Part shown: piece after piece, positions 21,660 to 34,851 of the stretch
Position numbering within the stretch: position 1 is the first letter of the stretch
How the letters are laid out: each line of letters starts with the position of its first letter
From: Rhynchospora pubera
Taxonomy: Eukaryota > Streptophyta > Magnoliopsida > Poales > Cyperaceae
Direction: 5' to 3'
Assembly: GCA_028095005.1 (NCBI GenBank)
Contig: CM051462.1
Location: 82,657,846 to 82,721,845 of the forward strand
DNA: 64,000 nucleotides
Position numbers and translations under genes: made by a program
The notes under the pieces: model-generated
Databases searched by the model: none
Seen by the model: only the letters and a program-made list of their open reading frames with translations
Told to the model about the DNA's origin: nothing

Positions 21660-23436
21660 TAGTGTTCTTCAAAATGACACGATACGATCGTGTTAGCACA
21701 GCACGATGTGCGTGTTGACACGACACTGTTAGTAAGTGGTTAGAATGTACAATTTTATTTTTATTATAATTAACAAAGATAAACAAGCAAACAACCACCA
21801 GAAATGATCTTACGAGCATATAACATATCAATTAATCAAGAGCCCAAATGGCTCAATTAATTTAAGTAAGTTGAAAAAAAAATTAATTATTAACTTATTA
21901 ATATTTATTTTAAGATTAGATAATACACTAATTTATTTATATATGATCACTTTGACTTAATTAATTATAATGGTTCGCAACGATATATAATTAATTAATC
22001 AACTTATCATATTTTTGCAATACTTACTGTTGCGAATAAATAAATAATGCATCGTGTGGTTACAACTCTATTTGTGTGACCCATTGAGGATTTATGCTAT
22101 GTTGGTCATGAAATTAAATCGCTATTTAATTCCAATAATCATAAGCGGTATCTAGCAACACGTTATGACTCCCAATTCGCATAAATAATGTACTGATACA
22201 AATATTCAAATCCTGCATATGAAATAAAAGTATTTCTTTGTCCGATTCTTATGTCACATGATATCATCGTATAATCCAAGATAGAAATGTGTCATTCTTG
22301 CAGATTATACGTTTCTTGATCTAGAGTTGATTGCACAAGTTGGCCAAACAATCCGACTCCATCAAGGGGCCCAAACAGATATCATCACTCACTAGGTATA
22401 CTAATGAGGGAAATACAATTTTCTTGATAAACAACTTTTTCCCGCGCAATTCAAGAAAAATAAATAAAGTCCATATAGAAGCCCTTATCAGGAATCAGCG
22501 GTAAACGAGATTTATAGAACCTATCCTCATGTGGAAAACTTGAACCATCTAAAACTTAGAATCAAACTCATATGAAATAAACAATGACACATAACACAAT
22601 CCAAATATTTATTTCGTTGGGTCATGTCCTGTGCTATGTTCTAATAACATACACATATGCAATTAAGTTGGTAACTCTTTACCTATGATTTGTAGAACTT
22701 AATCATCACTTAACTTGCATACTAATCTTATATGATAATTAATGTTCCTCGTTAATTATCAAGATTATGGACAATTTAGATTTATTATTGTCATTCTAAT
22801 GAATGATCCACATTGATCCACAATTCAGATTCTCAACCTGAATGATCTGTCAATAATAAATCCTAGGAAAAAAATGATCAAATATCATTAATGACATAAA
22901 CTAAGAAATTAAGTCATTCAATATTGACTTCTAGGACATAACTCCAACAGACACGATACGACACGAATACAAAATTGGCACGACACGATCGTGTTATCGT
23001 GTCGTGTCATAATCATGTCGTGTTGGGACATTAGAAAGTTTGATACGATTCAACATGACACGATTCGACACGCAACACGACTGGAACACGAATTAACACG
23101 ACACCTAACACATATTTAATTATTAATGTTGATTGTTTAAGCAAAATTAATAATTTAATTTCAATTTATAATTTAACATCATATTATTTACCATCATTAG
23201 AACAATAATTATTATTTTTATAAAAATATTAATAAAAAGTTTAAACTTAATCAAATAATAAATTATGACGTTTAGTAATTTTTTCCTTAATTTTAATTTT
23301 TTTAATAATTTTTTAATTAAAAATAATAAAATAATCTGACACGACTATCACGATGTGTCAACACGACACAGCACGAGACTCTAACACGATCGTGTTTGAC
23401 ATGACACGAAACGACACGCACGATTAGAGAACATTA
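21660..23436. mobile_element. hAT-like element carrying a nested solo LTR
   Basis: Termini TAGTGTTCT and AGAACATTA are inverted apart from one base. The perfect 8-bp duplication GAGGGACG flanks it (21652..21659 and 23437..23444). The subterminal DNA is dense in 'acacgatcgtgt'-type palindromic units. Without the nested LTR it would be about 550 bp. No transposase. Confidence 0.85.
21727..22949 (-). repeat. Solo LTR of a copia-type element, 1223 bp, reverse
   Basis: On the minus strand it begins TGTTGGAGTTATGTCCTAG, a start familiar from plant copia LTRs, and ends CTAACA. The perfect 5-bp duplication GACAC flanks it (21722..21726 and 22950..22954), inside the hAT element. There is no internal region or second LTR, so it is what remains after recombination between two LTRs. 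Confidence 0.85.
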
Positions 23437-23444
23437 GAGGGACG

Positions 23445-25192
23445 GAGCTAGAAAATTTTGAATGAGAGTTCACCCTAGGACGAAGCCAGAAATTTAAAAA
23501 AAAAAATTCAATAAATTTATAATATTTAAATAAAATTATTTTTTTATATAATTTTCTTTTTTGTTTACGACATTTGTCATAAGAACAATATAATACAAGC
23601 TACAAATTGAATATGTTTCAAACTTCTTTCAAACTTGAATTTGACTCAAATTTGAATTTCAGTGTCTCATAAATTAACTAGAAAATAAAAGAATTGATTT
23701 GATAAATAAAAGGGTAAATTTTGTGCATCAGTATCTTTTATTTTTTGTTATTAGTATTAGTATTTGTTAGTACTAATTTATTTATATTATTGTTTTTCTT
23801 TTTTTTTTTTAAATGTTCTTATTTGTTTTCTATTCCAACGTGGTTGTTGTGCTAGGTTGCTTATGAGGTTATCCATCATAGTTTATGTTAGGTCTATATT
23901 TTGGACCTATTTAATTAATTGAAAGGCCCACAGATGATATCTCATATTTATACTGATATTTTGGCCAGACTTTACATCGAAATTGTGACTAAAACCGTGA
24001 TATTATCTTGTTTTTCTGTTTATTTGGCAAGATTAGATACTGCCGTGGAATTTGACTTGTCTTGTAGAAATTTGGTGGATCACGCATAATCATTGCATAA
24101 AATGGTAGATTTAAGAGAATCAAATAGCTAAATGGAAGCAATAGCATTGTAGAGCTCATTGTAAGCTTTACGGCGATCTTTGAATCACCTCAATCGGAGC
24201 CCGAATGAAGAAATTATGCTCAAAATACTATTTGTGCGCAATGCTGGCACAGGAATTCGGACCGAATTGGCATCAATTCGGACCGAATTGCGTCACAGAA
24301 AATTACAGAGAAGCTAATTCGGACCGAATTGTCTGGAATTCGGTCCGAATTGCTATACAGGGAAGGTTTCCAGCTGTATTCCTGAGGCGTTTTCTCTTAT
24401 GGAAAGACCCCAATTTCGGCCTAAATCAAGGGAAAACGTTCCCAACCTGTCAAGGGGCCAGAGAGAAGTCTATATGAGGTTTATTCTTGCTTGAGGAAGG
24501 GAAATCCACCATTATCAATCAGAATCCATCAATCTTCCACCTCTCAGCACCGTTCTCACGCCGAAAGGCGTGGGATTTCCACCACCTCTCCACCATCACT
24601 CGACCATGGCAGCGATTTGGGAGCAGTTCTAGGCGCAACAGCGTTAGATTCAACCCAACCACGGCTTCGGACTTGATTCAAATAGGAGTAAACCTGAATA
24701 TTGTTGTATCTCTTTCTTTTCTCTTATTTATTCTTGTCATGGAGTTTGTATCTTGTTTTATTAGTATGATAGGTTAGATCTTTGTTGCTTTAGGGATAGA
24801 TGTAGCTTAAATTCAGGTTTTGTTTGGTTTGCTTATTTTGTTGATGGACAAAGCTAATTACTCTTGGGGTTTTTATTGAAATTGCTTGTGTTTGGACCGT
24901 TTATTACTTGTATCGCTCGACTTTTGTACGCGCGCATTTGTTGGGAACTTCTTTACATTATATTAATCGAGTCCTGTACGAGTACTTCGAGGTAGGTCAA
25001 AGGCGAAAGTCGACCAATTAATAACCAAAAGTGAACGTTTCTAGTTAGGCGAAAATCTAACTAGATATCTCGTAGAAAACCATTGGTAAACTCGAGTAAG
25101 TCCACCGAACAACGAAAGTTGGGGGTGCAATACACTCGATGAGGGTTATTCAACACTAGATCACATTCCAAATATCGTACCCAATAGGCGAA
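23445..25192 (+). repeat. Unclassified repeat with reiterated AATTCGGACCGAATT
   Basis: Positions 23445..23880 are AT-rich intergenic DNA. From about 23880 the sequence reads like a retroelement LTR or leader, with 'gaatgaagaaattatgctc' near 24203. The hyphenated palindrome AATTCGGACCGAATT sits at 24254..24268, 24275..24289, 24316..24330 and inverted at 24337..24351. Two more copies lie at 28840..28866, beyond the solo LTR that interrupts the repeat. Open frames at 24205..24777 overlap one another and show no domain. Confidence 0.5.
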
Positions 25193-25197
25193 AGCAG

Positions 25198-28100
25198 TGT
25201 CACACCCCAAGACCAAGGGCGCCGACAGTCGCCGTGAGTGTACAGCTACCCCGTACACACACAAGGCTTTGTCTAATTCACTACCATAAAATAAATAAAT
25301 AAATAAATTCATAAATGCATGGGTGTGCATAATTTCAACCTGAAAGCAAACTACATATATAAATATATATATAAACTTTCGAGCAATGCCTACGTACCTA
25401 AAATTCAGACACATGGTTTACATATACATTCAGAGAAATAAAATGCAAGTTGGCTTTAACTTAGCTGATTAGTAAAAATACATGAAAGTAACTAAGGATA
25501 GAAATAGATGACACCATCCTAATGAAGTATGCAATTCGGATATATAAAAGCATGTGGCTACATATATGTACAATCTCACGAGAGTACAAGGATGCTTCAA
25601 TTTCAACATAAAGGTTTAATTATAAAAGTAACAACTAACCATGCATTCATCTCAAAATTTATAGTTTACATAATCACACAAATATAATCATGCATAGACA
25701 CTATATGAGCAACACTAATATAAGGGTATAATCTCAAATAATTACAAGTACATAGAGTTTGTCCAAGAAAGTTACACGTTACAAACATTAGAAATGATGT
25801 GGCTCGATTTTACATAAGCATCAGCTACTGTTCAAACATGGTAAAAGGAGAATGCAATTATTTGCTTACTAAACATAAGTTAATAAATAATATGCAACTA
25901 TGCAAGTTAACTACACCATTTTGAAAATATGCAGCTATATATAGACGAAATTTAATATACAAATTTGATTTAGAAAAGAGATATAATACTCGGAGAATAC
26001 AAGCTCGTCGAAATGGCTTACTCCGCAAACACAACCCGCTCGCTAACCCTGGAACTCACAAAAGTGAAAGAGTGAGATAATTAAAATTTATCTCAGTACG
26101 GTATTCAGTTCCAGCCACTTGAGTTTTAATTACAAGTTTAGGAACTAATTACATTACTGAGTTAAAATACAATCTACAAATCAAGTAGATAAACATTTAC
26201 TTTTATTTCAAATTTCAAATAAGCACAACAAGATTAGATTAAACCAATTAATGCAATATGACATGTGAGCTCGGCACCAATTCAATATCAATTCAGATTC
26301 CAAGCATAACAAATACCGGCTCATTTGATTGGACAATTAGTAAAAATGCAAGTCTGGTTTATCACAAGTCAATTATTTCAATCATTTCCTTCAGATACCG
26401 CGAACCACCCTTTAAGATGGATGCCAACGGCCAATTCAATTCATACATAATTCAGTCAATTAAATCATCAAAATGTACAAGCAAGCTGGGAACACTCACA
26501 CTCCGGACCATTCTAGACTGGACCTACTGAGTCCCGGTACATAAGCGCTTATTACACGGTGCTTGGTAGGATGGGTCATGACTCCACCTCCAAACATTAC
26601 GAGTGTCTATCTCAACCACACAAGCTGTACTTACCTCAATCAAATCACATTTCAATCGGATACCATTCAATATGCCACTAAACAATCATGCATCGTTTAC
26701 ATATACACAAATATTTTCATGAATGATAATCAAGTTATGAATTCAAAATGCATAATAATGATATGTCACATATAATTAAAACTCAAGTGGAATCCGTACC
26801 TGCAACAAAATAACAGTAGCACGCACACAAAGTATTCTTATATATCGACGATAATCTGCTCTTGACTCATGCCCTGATATTTTTTTATAATAAAATAAGA
26901 ACTAAGATAAATCCATACTCAAATAGAACACAACAAACAGTATTAATCCCTATTCAAGCAACAAGTTAGAACAAAACAAATTCTGAAATTTCTTGTTAAA
27001 AGTTAGGAGATTAACTCCTTTGTGGTGCTATATGATTAATCCTACTCTACTAGTGGTACCGAACAGTGCTAATTTGCTTAGTATAAACATACATGAGCTG
27101 GAACCAAAGTTCTTCTTTTAAAAACCAGCTTTTGAAAAACACACAAGTACAAAATCATATAAGCAAAAGAGTAAGCAATAGAAATTCAGATTCTAAACTT
27201 GTTACTTGCAATTTAGAGGTCTAATTATCTAATTATACTAATTAGTAACAGCAATTAAGAAATTTCAAAGCTGACAGAATTTAACAGTGTTGGAAAGTGG
27301 TACACAACAATGCAAGAGTGGTATCAATTGGTGATTAGAAGGCTGGAAAAATTCTGGTATAACCAGCGAAGGGTAATTTTGACAGTTTTACAAAATCCTT
27401 TATATTTCATGAACGGCTCAACAGAATCAAATAAAAATTGAACTGTAGATGAAACGTGATATGAAGTATCTCCTGTAAAAATTTCATAATGTTTGGACAT
27501 GCAGATTAATTATAATGAATTTTCGAAATCAGACAGAATTAGGTTTCAGAAAACCTGTTCCAGCAAATCATGCCAGCAAATACCTCTGAAAGTTCATGCA
27601 TTGAAACCCTTTAAATAAATCTCAAAAAATTTTATAAAAATTACAGAAGCTGACTCTGGATGTCTATTTGAAGATCTAAAAGTTTCAAGTCTTAAATGCA
27701 AACAGAGAATAAAGAAAAATAAAAAAAACTGCACTGGGCTCTAACTGTTCCAGAAAACTGTTTTTCAAAACTTGCCCTGGTTTCAAAAAAAATCTTGTAA
27801 AAATACCAAATCAACTCACAAAAATCCATATTAGATATCAAAATTTCCGTCTGAAAGTCTAGTTTCAAACAAAATAATTTTCATGTCCAAATTTGAAACA
27901 GAATAACAGCAGTTATTTAAAAACCGAAGCAAGGTCACAATGGTAACAGTCAAATTGCAAATGTACTTATTCAACTTGCCCCTTCGAAATTAATTTGAGG
28001 AATAACAAAAGGTAGAAATCTAGTACAAATCAACAAATTTACTTACTCAGTATATGCAACGAAATAGAAGTGTGCAAAATCGGAAGAGACCTAGGTTTCA

Positions 28101-28750
28101 ATTTCTGCCACTGGGGACTAGAGAAGCCTTCTTCTTAGATGAAATCTGATTTTTCTATAAATTTTTGCTTGGACTTTTGGATGGAATTTGAAGTGCGAAT
28201 TCAAGCTATAGTTGAGACAGAAAAGCAATTTTGAGATGAGATGGAGGCGTGAAGTGATGAGACCAGATCCACAAATCACGGCAAAAGGTCTCTCCAAAGT
28301 TTCTAACTTGGAAATTTTCAATTACTCATGGAGCACCATTTAACATGTGAAACAATGACTTGTTTTCCCAAATGGGCTCCACATGCATATAGATGATATG
28401 GACAAGGCTACAAGGGTACCAAGCAAATGAAATGAAAATGATTTTTTTTTCCCTTCTTATCAACGTCAGCCAGCCAAGATAAAAAGTTTAAATCTCATGA
28501 AATAAAATCACTCATCAAAAATCAACCAAGTCTATATTAATTTCAGAAAAAAAAAATTCAACAGAATTTATAGAATACAGTAACAATAGAATTTCCAATG
28601 ATTTCAGAAATCAGTTCTAATAAAGTAGACTATACATATACACTTTTAAATTCAGAAAGTAATATCAATAAAATTGGAATTTAGTCATGCACTAGTAACA
28701 TTTCACAAGAAATGCTGAAACAGTAGAAATTCGAAATTCAGGGTATGACA
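25198..28750 (-). repeat. Solo LTR of a long-LTR (probably Ty3/gypsy) element, 3553 bp
   Basis: Starts TGTCACACCCC and ends GGGTATGACA, flanked by the perfect 5-bp duplication AGCAG (25193..25197 and 28751..28755). Segments such as 26565..26660 are the reverse complement of 39960..40050 in the LTR of the young element at 38268, so the two belong to related families in opposite orientation. No gag or pol is present. Confidence 0.85.
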
Positions 28751-28755
28751 AGCAG

Positions 28756-29283
28756 AGGGTTAGGGAGTTAGGTTTGGCTAGATGGACCTTTGACTTGAAT
28801 AAATCAACAAAAGAGTAAACCACAGCATTTACACAGTGGAATTCGGTCCGAAATTCGGACCGAATTAGCAAGGCTGAATACGACAGTGCTAAGTCTTGTG
28901 ACTCTCACTACAACACACCTAGCTTTTACCTAGACAATATTATCTTCCAAAAGACCCCAAAAACTCTTCCTAAATTTATTTGGAAGACTTGTTATAGTCT
29001 TGCACAACTCGATGTTGCAAAGAGCTATTGATAGACTTATTTCCTGTGTTGGTAAAGGTGATAGATGATCTTGCAACGATGAATTCGTAGCTACACATTT
29101 TTGTCTCAATTGTAGCATGATAAAAAGTCTATTAAAATTGAATTCCTTGCTACACCTTTATTTTAAGGATAGCATGATCAAATAGTCTTTCAAAATTAAT
29201 TCTTTGCTACGCCCTTGCTTGACATGTAGCATGATAAAAAAGTCTTGCTATTTGATTTTTTATTATATTAAATTATAATAGTA

Positions 29284-29316
<33 letters not shown>

Positions 29317-32250
29317 GATTGAATATTCGACATTTTCTTGCAACATGAAATATGGCAATAGTAGCAAGATATTTAAACTCTATTTAAATTCTATGTTTAT
29401 TCTCATTTGAATATAATTAAATTGAAATATAATCATCATCAAACATCATGAACTACTACTATTATTTATTATAAAAACAAAGAATCAAAATATTACAACA
29501 ACCACAATACAAAATATTAACAATCACGATCAATTATTAATAAATATCAATCACTCTTGATAAAAAAAACATCAATCTAAAATCATCTAGTACAACATAA
29601 ACTTAACATATTGTCCCACGAATCATCTCTTCATGCATCACATTCACAGGAAACAAAGTAGAACCTGATAAGAATGCAAAAGAAATGATAACATTTCATT
29701 GACTTAATTTAATTCATAAAAAATTGACAATTCAAAGTAAAAAAAAAATAACCATAAATTATCACACCTATCGTATTGAAATAAGAACGCCTTCATGTTG
29801 ATTGGTCTTGATGTCTTAATGTCTCTACAATATAGAAAAGATCAAAAAAAAGAAAGTTAAACATTGAAATTAAATTAAATACTTGTGTAGTATTGTATAG
29901 TAGGCACAGTATGAAACTTGACAATACAACATACATGATATACTATTTTTGAGCAAGAAAAGTTCATTAACACTCAGGCAAGTTAATGGTAATGATCTAG
30001 TACAATTACCCAATAGTAACAAACATGTATTCCCTAATTCAGTCTCAACTAAATATCAATTATCATTCTTTTTGTGCACTTAAATCCCTAATTTATGGCT
30101 ATTCTCTCTACTTCTCTACATCTTTGCAAAATTAGTTCCTTCACCTGTGTCAATTATAAGAAGAAGACATAATTATAAATAAAAGAGTAGTCGTGCATTG
30201 AAATCTAGTAAAAAGAAACAAGAACAAGAAAAACATAAATAAAAGAAAGAAACCTGATCCAAAGTGGTACATCCAAGACTAGCTTTCAGCAAAAGTACTC
30301 ATTGTTGGAAACATATTAATGCATCACTAGTGAGCCATGGATCCTGTATTGTGTAATCAGGCCTCAATAAACCTTAGTTGCGTAGAAGTAGAAAATAACT
30401 GTATCATTATACTTAATTAGTCAACCCAATCAGGCTAAAATTCAACATCAATTAGTGTGAAACCAAAGTACTAACATTAACTCCTTTCTAAGGAATGAAG
30501 AAAAAGTGCTGACCTTTTCTCTCAGAATTTGGAATTTTCTCACTTTTTTTACTACTCATCAGAGCAATAGTCTGTCCATATATATCAAGCACAACAAGAT
30601 CGCCTAACTAGATAATAATATCCATGATCAAAATTCTGCATTAGTACAAGAACACAAGACCATCTAGAAAAATAATGAAATTGAAAGCAGAAATTGACAA
30701 ACATTAATTTAAATGATCAAATGAAGCACATGTAATCCCCTATCGGCAGAAAATATCAGTGCTTCTGCACTTTCGAAGATTTGATGGTTGCTAAAATATT
30801 TGGTACATACCAGTTACCAAAGGAATCACAGTTCATAACTGATACAAATAGCATGAAGAATAAAGTGTATTCAGTAACTTTAATTTTCCTGAGTTTGCAT
30901 TTCCAGAATCAAAGAAAAGTCCATAAATTCCAAAATATATGTAAGAAAGAACATGTAAATTCAGGCACAGATTGTATACACCAAATCAAGCATCTAGGAA
31001 TATAACCCATTAAATTTCAATCAATTAGAACTCTCACATACAAGCACAGATTGAGAGAGGGGATCTGACCTAAGGTTGATTATTGAGTGGTTAGGAAGAG
31101 GGGAGAGGAGAGTTCAGGGAGGCGAAGGTGGTCACCAGCGAGGCACGGCATGGAAAAACACACAAAGACCCACTCCAATGCTGCTCCTGTGTTGCGAGGG
31201 ACGGCCTTAACAGCCAACGACTGGGACAAGCCACGACTTGGTGCCAACTCAGCTAATTGGCTTGTACCTGAGCGATCGACCACGTTATGGTCCTATTCAG
31301 ACGGAGGAAAGAGAAGGGAGGAGATGAGAATAACAGCTGCGCTAGTACAGATCGTGAGCATATGGATCGAGTCTGATAACACGCCTATTGAGAACACAGC
31401 TTGCTGCGTGAAGTAATGAGGGAGAACCTCACGAGACGAGGAAGGTACTGATCGCAATCGGCGCCGCCGCGAGGTGACTTTTAGCTCCGATCGGGATCAG
31501 AGGCGATTTGGGATTTTTTTTTTCGTGAGATTAGGTTTTAGCGTTTAGGGTATGTGTTGGAAGGAATCGACGGCTAGGAAAAGTTCGGACTTTTTGAGAA
31601 GATGGAAAGGGAAGGCCGGAGGGGTACCAAATTTTATTTGGGAAAACTTTAAGTTAGATTATTTAGACTGATTTTTTTTATAAAATGTAATTATTTAAGG
31701 ATGGCGGCGGGCAAAATGATATAAGAAAACTTTTAATAATTAAATGCATCAAATGAATGACACTTTATAAAATCAATTAAATTTTATTATGTGAGTATTT
31801 TTATTGCGATTATTGTATCTATATTATAAGTTACATCATATATTTGAATATATAAATTAATTTTGTTGATCATATGAATATTACAAAATTTAAAATTGCA
31901 ACATCAAATCTAAACCGTTGGTCTTATTGAATTTAACAACCGATGTGTTTTCATCTAAGTTTTGTAAGTTTTAGAGTTTATTTAATACTCCATCAAGAGG
32001 TAGAAAAATAAATAAAACTTATTAATTATGATAGATTTATTCTAATACGTTCATATTTTAGCTTTTGATAGAGTATCAAATAAATTCTAAAATTTACAAA
32101 ACTTATATGAAAATGCATCGGTCGTTAAATTAAATAAGATCTACGATTTAAATTTGACGTTGCAATTTTAAATTTTGAAAAAGTAACTAAATAGTAAAAT
32201 GTTGATATTTGAGGGCAACTAAAATATTAGCACTAAAAACGTCCTAATGT
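28756..32250. other. Repeat remainder, possible CACTA end and unrecognised gene-like DNA
   Basis: Positions 28756..28890 continue the repeat interrupted by the solo LTR. CACTACAAC at 28908 is followed by subterminal repeats 'tagcatgataaaaa' (near 29114, 29168, 29229) and 'ttgctac', as in a CACTA end; no opposite end was found. A (TTA)n run lies at about 29285..29318. Positions 31080..31640 are GC-rich with open frames on both strands (31080..31283 minus, 31087..31416 plus) and a minus-strand leader-like 'ccctaaacgc'. This may be a fragment of a captured gene, but I recognise no product. Confidence 0.4.
31888..32178. repeat. Long imperfect hairpin (foldback MITE-like) upstream of NLR copy F
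   Basis: Two arms of roughly 130-140 bases are imperfect inverted copies: 'aaatttaaaattgcaac' at the left and 'gttgcaattttaaattt' at the right, with 'atttaacaaccgatg'/'catcggtcgttaaat' inside. The 'gatgcat' and 'aataaattctaaaattt' vocabulary is shared with the MULE-type MITE at 51440..51837. Confidence 0.6.
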
Positions 32251-33504
32251 AGATGCTTGGTCAAAGGTAAAAAGAGATGGAATCAGGAATTAACTTAGTT
32301 TTGGTTAGATCCACGAAATTACCAGATGATGAGGGGCATGCACTGGCGTCTGGTGAAATTAATTAAAAAAAAATCAAGTAGGACTGGAGCATTGTTTGCT
32401 CTTTTTAGCCTGATGGGCATCTGCACCAGCTTAACAACATCCTCACACCCATCTGGTGATTTATATATTTCCAAAGAGCCTAATCACAACTGAGAGAAAA
32501 AATGGCGATCTCGATAGTGACTTTTGTAGTGGGCAAGCTTTCAGATTTAACAGCGAAAGAGGCGAAGCTGTTGGGTGGAATCGGGAAGCAAGTTGAAAGG
32601 ATGGAGAGAGAACTGAAACGAATCCAGTGCTGTCTGAAGGATGCAGACTCGAAAAGAAGCAGAGGAGATGAACAGGCAGAGAACTGGCTGAATGACCTCC
32701 GAGATATGGCTTATCGCATCGACGATGCGGTTGACACTTTCCATCTACAAGTAGAAGACTACTGGAAGAAAGATCGGAGCTTGCGGGGCAAACTCAAAAA
32801 ACTGTGCTGCAAGGCGAAGAAGTTGCCATTCCTCCACAAGTTTGGCAAAGAGCTCGCTGACATCCAAAACGTGCTTGATGAAATATCTAATAGCAAAAAC
32901 GCCTACACAATAGCCCCCCTGCAAGACCAAGAAGACAGGGGATCACACACAGAAATAATGTCTAAAAGGAGAACTGCTTATCAAGAAGTGGACGAAACAG
33001 AAATAATAGGCTTGGAATCCGACAAGAACAACATTCTCAACATGTTGCGCCGTCAATACACAGCTAGGCGTGCTGTCATCACAATCGTCGGTGCTGGTGG
33101 TCTTGGAAAGACAACTCTTGCCCGCATGGTGTACCGAAGGCAAGTTTATCGATATTGAAATAAAATGGTTCAACATATTTTTATATTAAGTTTTATTGGA
33201 AATCAAATTAATTTTTTTATTATTAGAAACCGCTAGATCAATGGTTTTGATTCGTCTAATACCGATGATTTTTTGAAAAAAAAAATACAAAACAATAGTA
33301 AAAGATTGATAAAATGTAAAGTTTTGTTTTCAAATGAGATTTTAATATGGAGAACACATTAATTAGATGGTTTAGATTGGTCGTTTGAAAATCAAAATTC
33401 TAGAAACATCACTCAACCTAAATCTATGATGTAATATATAATATAAAATTTACATTCTGCGATTTTTTGTAAGGCCCTTTCGTAATTAAAGACCTATCAT
33501 ATAA

Positions 33505-33594
33505 GGGTGCGTTTGGTATAGATGTTGAATAAGACTTATTCCGAATAAGTCTTATTCAGAATAAGACTTATTCAACGCGATACCAAACACACCC
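33505..33594. mobile_element. 90-bp palindromic MITE in intron 1 of NLR copy F
   Basis: Ends GGGTGCGTTTGGTAT and ATACCAAACACACCC. The interior alternates 'aataagacttatt' and its complement, so almost the whole element can fold. The duplication TATAA lies at 33500..33504 and 33595..33599. Copy A has a single TATAA at the corresponding intron position (about 2060), a clean empty site. Confidence 0.88.
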
Positions 33595-34691
33595 TATAAA
33601 TGTTCACTAATTAATGACTCATATTAAAGTATGCATTGGTAAATAATTTTTTATGATATCTTAAGTACTGATTTTTTTTTTTACTTTTTTTATATTTAGT
33701 GCGAAGGTGAATTTCACGTTTCACATTATGCTCTCTGTTTCACAACAATTTAGTCTAATTGATCTTGCGAGAAAGATGCTAAGCGAACTCAAGGGATATT
33801 CTGAACCTACGGAGACACTCGAAAATTCTGAACCAACGAAGGAAGAGGTATCTAAAATAATTAGCGAGCTGAAAAATCTATTAAGCAGTAGAACCTATCT
33901 AATTATCTTAGATGATGTGTGGGGAGTTGAGGTGTGGGACCAATTGAGTGATGCATTGCCTGATAAAAAAACGGAAGTCGAGTACTAATAACTAGCAGAT
34001 TTATCAAAGTTGCTCAATCAGCTGATTCAGAAATAACACCTTACGAGCTTGCATTCTTAGAAAAAAAAGAGAGTTTTGATCTCTTTCTCAAAAAAGCTCT
34101 TCCTTATCGAGAACGTGACAAAGAATGTCCTTCAGATCTCTGTGAAGTAGCACACGCGCTATCCGAGAAATGCAAAGGTTTACCTCTAGCATTAATAGTA
34201 TTAGGTGGTCTCGTTTCATGTAGAGGCAAGACCTACCATGAATGGAAAAAAGTGTTGGACACAATGAATTGGCATGAAGAAGGCCAAGAATGCATGAAAA
34301 TTCTAGCCATGAGTTATATAGACATGCCTTATCATCTTAAAGATTGCTTCCTATATCTGGCTTCCTTTCCAGAAGACTATGAGATCTCTGCTAGACGGCT
34401 CATCAGAATGTGGGTGGCAGAGAAATTCATACCATATGATGAGAAAAAGACGATGGAGCTAAAAGCTGAAGAATGCCTGGAGCAACTTGTTCATAGGTAC
34501 TTATTTTCTTTATATTTCAATTCCTATTATTATTTTTTAGGTAAACATACAGACATGTTTTGAATCAACCCGATGAAGGTAAACTGGTTTTTATGGAAGT
34601 CGCCGTTAACTTATTTTCAACCTGCTATAATAATATGACTATCTTACTTTCGCTAACATGATGTACAATTTTAGCCGACTTCTGATTTATG

Positions 34692-34851
34692 CCTGCGTTT
34701 GGATCGTTGGAAGAAAGAAGAAGAAGAAGGAAGAAGAAAAAAAAAATTATAAACAATTCAAACTCTTCACAAAGTTACACACTTTCCAATACTTCTTCCC
34801 ACTTCTTCCTTTCTTCCCTTCTTCCCACACCTATCCAAAGGCACCCTATAT
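34692..34851. mobile_element. MITE with TAT duplication in intron 2 of NLR copy F
   Basis: Ends GCCTGCGTTTGGAT and ATCCAAAGGCACCC, with TAT on both sides. The paralogous intron of copy A near 3125 has no insert. The core is nearly identical to the element at 14603..14760. An open frame at 34658..34876 is only the purine-rich MITE interior and is not a gene. Confidence 0.85.

Noticed and set aside
24205..24777. Three overlapping frames at 24205..24777 as possible genes
   Set aside because: No recognisable motif, mutually overlapping, and located in a repeat with reiterated palindromes.
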